From Thermocrinis sp. (GTDB taxonomy: Bacteria; Aquificota; Aquificia; Aquificales; Aquificaceae), in assembly GCF_036781485.1 (NCBI RefSeq), contig NZ_DAIQAX010000007.1, positions 55,150 through 64,734 on the forward strand: a DNA stretch of 9,585 bases, in the 5' to 3' direction. A program made the position numbers and the translations under genes. Shown one piece after another: positions 7,791 through 9,585 of this stretch. Each line of letters starts with the position of its first letter. The first letter of the stretch is position 1. Below the pieces are notes generated by a model, which searched no databases, was not told the DNA's origin, and saw nothing but the letters and a program-made list of their open reading frames with translations.

Positions 7791-7814
7791 TGCGGATAAT
7801 TCTCGTGTGGATAA
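7791..7814 (-). promoter_or_regulatory. Pair of DnaA-box-like 9-mers
   Basis: On the minus strand, 7814-7806 reads TTATCCACA, an exact consensus DnaA box, and 7799-7791 reads TTATCCGCA, one mismatch from it. Both have the same orientation and are 15 bp apart. A weaker third match, TTATTCAGC, lies at 7761-7753. The flanks are AT-rich. This could be DnaA-controlled transcription or part of a replication origin. An exact 9-mer also occurs in purB (3201-3209), so a single copy means little; the close pairing in intergenic DNA is what counts. Confidence 0.45.
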
Positions 7815-7827
7815 TTGCTCTATACAG

Positions 7828-7836
7828 TGTTATACT
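7828..7836 (+). promoter_or_regulatory. Extended -10 promoter element
   Basis: TGTTATACT fits the extended -10 pattern TGnTATAAT with one mismatch. The hexamer 17 nt upstream (7808-7813, TGGATA) is a poor -35 and lies inside the DnaA-box-like 9-mer at 7806-7814, so a factor bound there could block or help polymerase. Initiation near 7843 would place the start almost on the ATG at 7845. Confidence 0.45.
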
Positions 7837-7844
7837 AAAAGGTA

Positions 7845-7998
7845 ATGTTTGTTAGCCTCCAGTTTAGGCTGGAATTTGAAAGTAGGAAAGATGTGGAATA
7901 GGCAAGCAATAAGGTTAGTTTCCTCTGACTTTGGGGAGTGCTACTTTGGAATACCGGGTCAATCTTTGGACAAAGCCACGGATGAAGAAAGATCTTAG
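7845..7998 (+). pseudogene. Possible frameshifted 5' part of the downstream unknown gene
   Basis: Two short frames precede and overlap the 7946-8401 gene. Frame A, 7845-7901, encodes MFVSLQFRLEFESRKDVE. Frame B is open from 7846; its ATG ORF is 7891-7998, 35 residues, including 'RLVSSDFGECYFGIPGQ' and 'SLDKATDEERS'. Frame B ends inside the beginning of the downstream frame, and each successive frame is shifted by +1. Skipping one base near 7899 and one A near 7990 gives a single continuous reading of 184 residues to the stop at 8401. The ATG at 7891 has a purine-rich AGGAAAG just before it. This may be a decayed gene, sequencing errors in short homopolymers, or genuine overlapping small genes. 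Frame B could also begin at a TTG at 7849, in which case only one shift is needed. I do not recognise the product. Confidence 0.35.
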
Positions 7999-8401
7999 TA
8001 ATTTACTCTTTGAGAGCAAGTACGCCTCCGCTGATGAATTAAAAGACTATCTGGTTAATTACATTCTTGAGATGATTTTAATTGAGTTAGAATCTCTTCC
8101 AAAGGACCAGTGGGATAAGGTTTTAAAAACTTGGGAAAAGATTTTGATTTTCTCATACAGTATGCTTAAAAAACCAATACAGGAAAGGGAAAAGCTTTAC
8201 GAAAAGTTTAGATTTGACGTAATGATGAAAACTATAGTAGAAAATCTGATAGAAGCCTTTAAGCATGCCTTCTATTTTGGTCTTCTAAAAGAAGGAGACC
8301 ATCCTAAAAAACTTTTAAATATAGCCTTGGAGCATGTGATTTTTGTGAATAAAAAGGATCTTTCTTCTGAATGTATAGAATGGATTAAGGATAAATTATA
8401 A
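7946..8401 (+). CDS. Hypothetical helical protein, function unknown
   Basis: I do not recognise this protein. From TTG 7946 it has 151 residues, nearly all predicted helical by eye, charged (Lys, Glu) and Leu/Ile-rich, with segments such as 'YLVNYILEMILIELESL' and 'TIVENLIEAFKHAFYFGLL'. The latter are amphipathic rather than clearly membrane-spanning. There are no catalytic motifs. The start is uncertain. TTG 7946 has a good Shine-Dalgarno (GGGGAG, 7933-7938, 7-nt gap), TTG 7931 and ATG 7982 are in frame, and ATG 7982 lacks an SD but begins at 'MKKDLSNLL', where the protein-like character improves. It is AT-rich: one 60-nt line (8221-8280) has 19 G+C by hand count, lower than the housekeeping genes. 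It may be only the 3' part of a longer frame-disrupted gene starting at 7845. It converges on the small ORF at 8385-8534. Confidence 0.6.
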   Translation: MEYRVNLWTKPRMKKDLSNLLFESKYASADELKDYLVNYILEMILIELESLPKDQWDKVLKTWEKILIFSYSMLKKPIQEREKLYEKFRFDVMMKTIVENLIEAFKHAFYFGLLKEGDHPKKLLNIALEHVIFVNKKDLSSECIEWIKDKL

Positions 8402-8534
8402 AAAGACAAAGAAAGCCTTTTCTCAAGGTAGCCCTCTTCTTCCCTGTTCTTTGGAAGGCCTTGCTAAGAAAGGAGATGACCTTCTCTTTAAGACCTTCAT
8501 AGAGGTCCAGTATGTTTAGCTCCGATGCACTCAT
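8385..8534 (-). CDS. Possible small ORF or gene remnant, unknown
   Basis: A 49-residue minus-strand frame. Its first ~34 residues look protein-like ('MSASELNILDLYEGLKEKV' then 'ISFLSKAFQRTGKKR'), an amphipathic helix with a basic end. The last ~15 residues look like run-on into the 3' end of the opposite gene, which it overlaps by 17 nt. There is no Shine-Dalgarno, and it begins just after the terminator-like hairpin of the 8571-9488 gene. It may be the surviving N-terminus of a truncated gene, a genuine micro-protein, or chance. Confidence 0.25.
   Translation of the reverse strand: MSASELNILDLYEGLKEKVISFLSKAFQRTGKKRATLRKGFLCLFIIYP
8447..8470. repeat. 24-bp imperfect palindrome
   Basis: Two 12-nt arms, TTCTTTGGAAGG and CCTTGCTAAGAA, pair at 10 of 12 positions with no spacer. 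It lies in the ~170-nt gap between convergent genes and inside the small minus-strand ORF. It could be a protein-binding dyad; with a zero-length loop it is a poor hairpin, and no T-tract follows. Confidence 0.35.
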
Positions 8535-8550
8535 AAGGTTATTTTAGAAA

Positions 8551-8566
8551 GAGGGCAGGAGCCCCC
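8551..8566 (-). terminator. Probable rho-independent terminator of the 8571-9488 gene
   Basis: Read on the minus strand, 4 nt after the TAA stop (8573-8571) comes GGGGGC, loop TCCT, then GCCCTC (one G-U pair), followed by TTTCT. The stem is short but GC-rich, and its position right after the stop fits termination. The T-tract is imperfect. Confidence 0.5.
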
Positions 8567-8570
8567 AAAA

Positions 8571-9488
8571 TTAATCCAGCTCTATCCTCATCTGCAACAG
8601 AATTTCATCTGTCTTGCTTCTTGGCTCCAGCTCCTCCCCCAAGGCTATCCTGCAGGAGTGCAAAAAGTTAGTCCTGCCATCCCTTCTTTCATACCTTCTT
8701 AAAAGCTTATGCACAAAAACTCTTGCAAAACTCATATTCTCCAGTATGGGCGTCATGTAGAGCTTGAGAGCTACCACAAGGATAGGCTCGTCTGAGTGGC
8801 TTTGAAGTCTGTAAGCCCTTGCCAGCCAAGGCAGAAATTTTGCTTCAGAAAAGAAAGTGCCGTATTTGCAACTTACAAATTTCTCAGGCCCATCACAACC
8901 ATTCAAAGACACAAGCTCTATGCCTTCATCAATCGTCTCCTCATCGGGCAAAACTCTGGGAACGCTCCTTGGATAGAAAAGCACCTTTCTTGAGGCTGCC
9001 TCAGCGGCGTGATAGAAAATGTCCGCAAAGAGGGAAAATACTCCACTGGTGGTAATAAACCTGTAGAGCTGTACCACTTCATCGTCGTAAATTCTCGTGA
9101 TTGCCACCAATCTTGCCACAGCCTCTCCAAAGACTCCCTCCACAAGCTCACTGCCCGCATTCTCCCTCAGCACCTCAGCCTTCTTCCTCTCTTCTGCCTT
9201 GCGCAGATATTCCTCCGCCCCCATTCCGGTCAAAGCTGGAAAAATCCTGTCCCACGTTGGCTTTATAACCAGCTCCCTACCCTCTAAAAACCTAAAAACC
9301 TCTTCTGCTATGTCTAAATACGCCCTTATGACAGGCTCCCTTTCCTCATCCCTGAGCCTGTCAATGTATTCAAGGAAATCCTCTCCTTGAGAGTAGAGGC
9401 TTAGCACCTCTTGGTCAAAGTGGGACACAAATCCCACAAACTTCTCCACTAAGGGAGCCCACAAGTCTAACATGGTTAAGCCCTTCAT
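8571..9488 (-). CDS. Unknown protein encoded directly downstream of a CRISPR array
   Basis: I do not recognise this protein. It has 305 residues from ATG 9488, or 300 from ATG 9473. It appears soluble and mainly helical with many Glu/Arg residues. A strand-rich middle-to-C-terminal part includes 'RKVLFYPRSVPRVLPDEET', 'GIELVSLNGCDGPEKFVS' and 'EPILVVALKLYMTPILE'. It ends in 'DEILLQMRIELD'. No Cas, nuclease, helicase or HTH motif is evident. The frame stays open upstream to an ATG at 9527, but those extra codons translate the CRISPR repeat and spacer, so that longer start is very unlikely. For ATG 9488 the repeat itself provides GGAG 8 nt upstream; ATG 9473 has AAGGG before it. Base composition is GC-richer than its neighbours: by hand, 37 of 60 in 9121-9180 and 30 of 60 in 8581-8640, versus 22 of 60 in a purB line. 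This suggests a different origin. Transcription may come from the CRISPR leader beyond the window. Confidence 0.72.
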   Translation of the reverse strand: MKGLTMLDLWAPLVEKFVGFVSHFDQEVLSLYSQGEDFLEYIDRLRDEEREPVIRAYLDIAEEVFRFLEGRELVIKPTWDRIFPALTGMGAEEYLRKAEERKKAEVLRENAGSELVEGVFGEAVARLVAITRIYDDEVVQLYRFITTSGVFSLFADIFYHAAEAASRKVLFYPRSVPRVLPDEETIDEGIELVSLNGCDGPEKFVSCKYGTFFSEAKFLPWLARAYRLQSHSDEPILVVALKLYMTPILENMSFARVFVHKLLRRYERRDGRTNFLHSCRIALGEELEPRSKTDEILLQMRIELD

Positions 9489-9489
9489 A

Positions 9490-9585
9490 CTTTCAACTCC
9501 ACACGGTTCATTAGGAAATATAACCAAGTTTTTTGCGGATTTCTGACAAAAACGCCTTTCAGCTCCACACGGTTCATTAGGAACA
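9490..9585 (-). CRISPR. Trailer end of a CRISPR array (two repeats, one spacer; continues off the window)
   Basis: A 29-nt repeat occurs at 9490-9518 and 9556-9584, period 66, identical at 27 of 29 positions. The intervening 37-nt spacer (9519-9555) is unrelated to the repeat. Read on the minus strand, the repeat starts GTTCCTAATGAACC and ends GCTGAAAG, the GAAAG/GAAAC 3' end typical of repeats whose last 8 nt form the crRNA 5' tag in Aquificales/type I-B or III-like systems. The copy at 9490-9518 differs at both variable positions, reading TTT... at its start and GTTGAAAG at its end. A degenerate copy marks the leader-distal end, so the leader lies beyond 9585 and the array is transcribed leftward. 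Only two units are visible, so the array is inferred from repeat type, spacing and size. No cas genes are in the window. Confidence 0.8.

Larger units (their letters stand above)
7669..7945. other. Intergenic regulatory region between uvrD and an unknown gene
   Basis: 277 nt with no long reading frame separate the divergent uvrD-type and 7946 gene starts. It is AT-rich and holds the inverted repeat at 7695-7719, DnaA-box-like sequences at 7753-7814, an extended -10 element at 7828-7836 and two short protein-like reading frames (7845-7901 and 7891-7998), each described separately. TATACT also occurs at 7730-7735, without a matching -35. Confidence 0.6.

Noticed and set aside
7850..7881. Possible solitary degenerate CRISPR repeat ending GGAATTTGAAAG
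   Set aside because: Only the last ~10 bases resemble the repeat at the right edge; the 5' half does not match, and the stretch reads as protein in two frames.
8918..9390. Several 65-97 codon frames on both strands within the 8571-9488 gene
   Set aside because: They are shadow frames of a GC-richer gene, with no family resemblance and no ribosome binding sites.
9489..9527. N-terminal extension of the 8571-9488 gene starting at ATG 9527
   Set aside because: The extra 13 codons are a translation of the CRISPR repeat (9490-9518) and the edge of the spacer, so this longer start is an artefact of an open frame.
1..9585. tRNA, rRNA, riboswitch, transposase or attachment-site sequences
   Set aside because: None was seen on reading both strands. 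In particular there is no TPP-riboswitch-like leader before the thiamine gene, whose upstream gap is only 23 nt.

Overview
The window looks like chromosomal DNA from a thermophilic bacterium, most likely of the Aquificales (Aquifex/Hydrogenobacter/Thermocrinis type). This is inferred from proteins rich in Lys, Glu, Ile, Val and Tyr, heavy use of AGG/AGA (Arg) and ATA (Ile) codons, very tight gene packing, and a CRISPR repeat ending in GAAAG of the kind I recall from that order. No database search was possible.

Positions 1-7668 are dense housekeeping sequence. A single-domain rhodanese (+, 5-328) faces the tail of a minus-strand cluster read in the order eno (enolase), ftsB/divIC-like cell-division protein, purB (adenylosuccinate lyase) and a DUF255/YyaL-type thioredoxin-fold protein. 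eno/ftsB overlap and ftsB/purB are 2 nt apart, so these three are almost certainly one transcript; the DUF255 gene follows 43 nt later. Divergent from eno, 23 nt away, is a short ThiE/TenI-family gene (+). Its stop codon interlocks with that of a minus-strand UvrD/PcrA-type helicase gene (5698-7668).

Positions 7669-8570 are different: AT-rich, poorly conserved-looking and possibly decayed. The 277-nt stretch between uvrD and the next gene start holds an 8-bp-arm inverted repeat, two or three DnaA-box-like 9-mers and an extended -10 promoter. Next comes a plus-strand reading frame of unknown function. Its upstream sequence reads as protein in two other frames, so it is either a double-frameshifted gene or a set of overlapping small ORFs. 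A small minus-strand ORF (8385-8534) and a terminator-like hairpin follow.

Positions 8571-9585 hold a GC-richer minus-strand gene of unknown function. Its start codon lies 1 nt beyond a degenerate CRISPR repeat. Two repeat copies 66 nt apart are visible, and the array continues off the right edge. Judged from the repeat orientation and the degenerate copy, this is the trailer (leader-distal) end of an array transcribed leftward, so the unknown gene is directly downstream of the array. No cas gene is visible. The CRISPR-trailer gene, the frame-shifted locus and the DnaA-box cluster are the parts most worth a second look; the rest is ordinary core metabolism.
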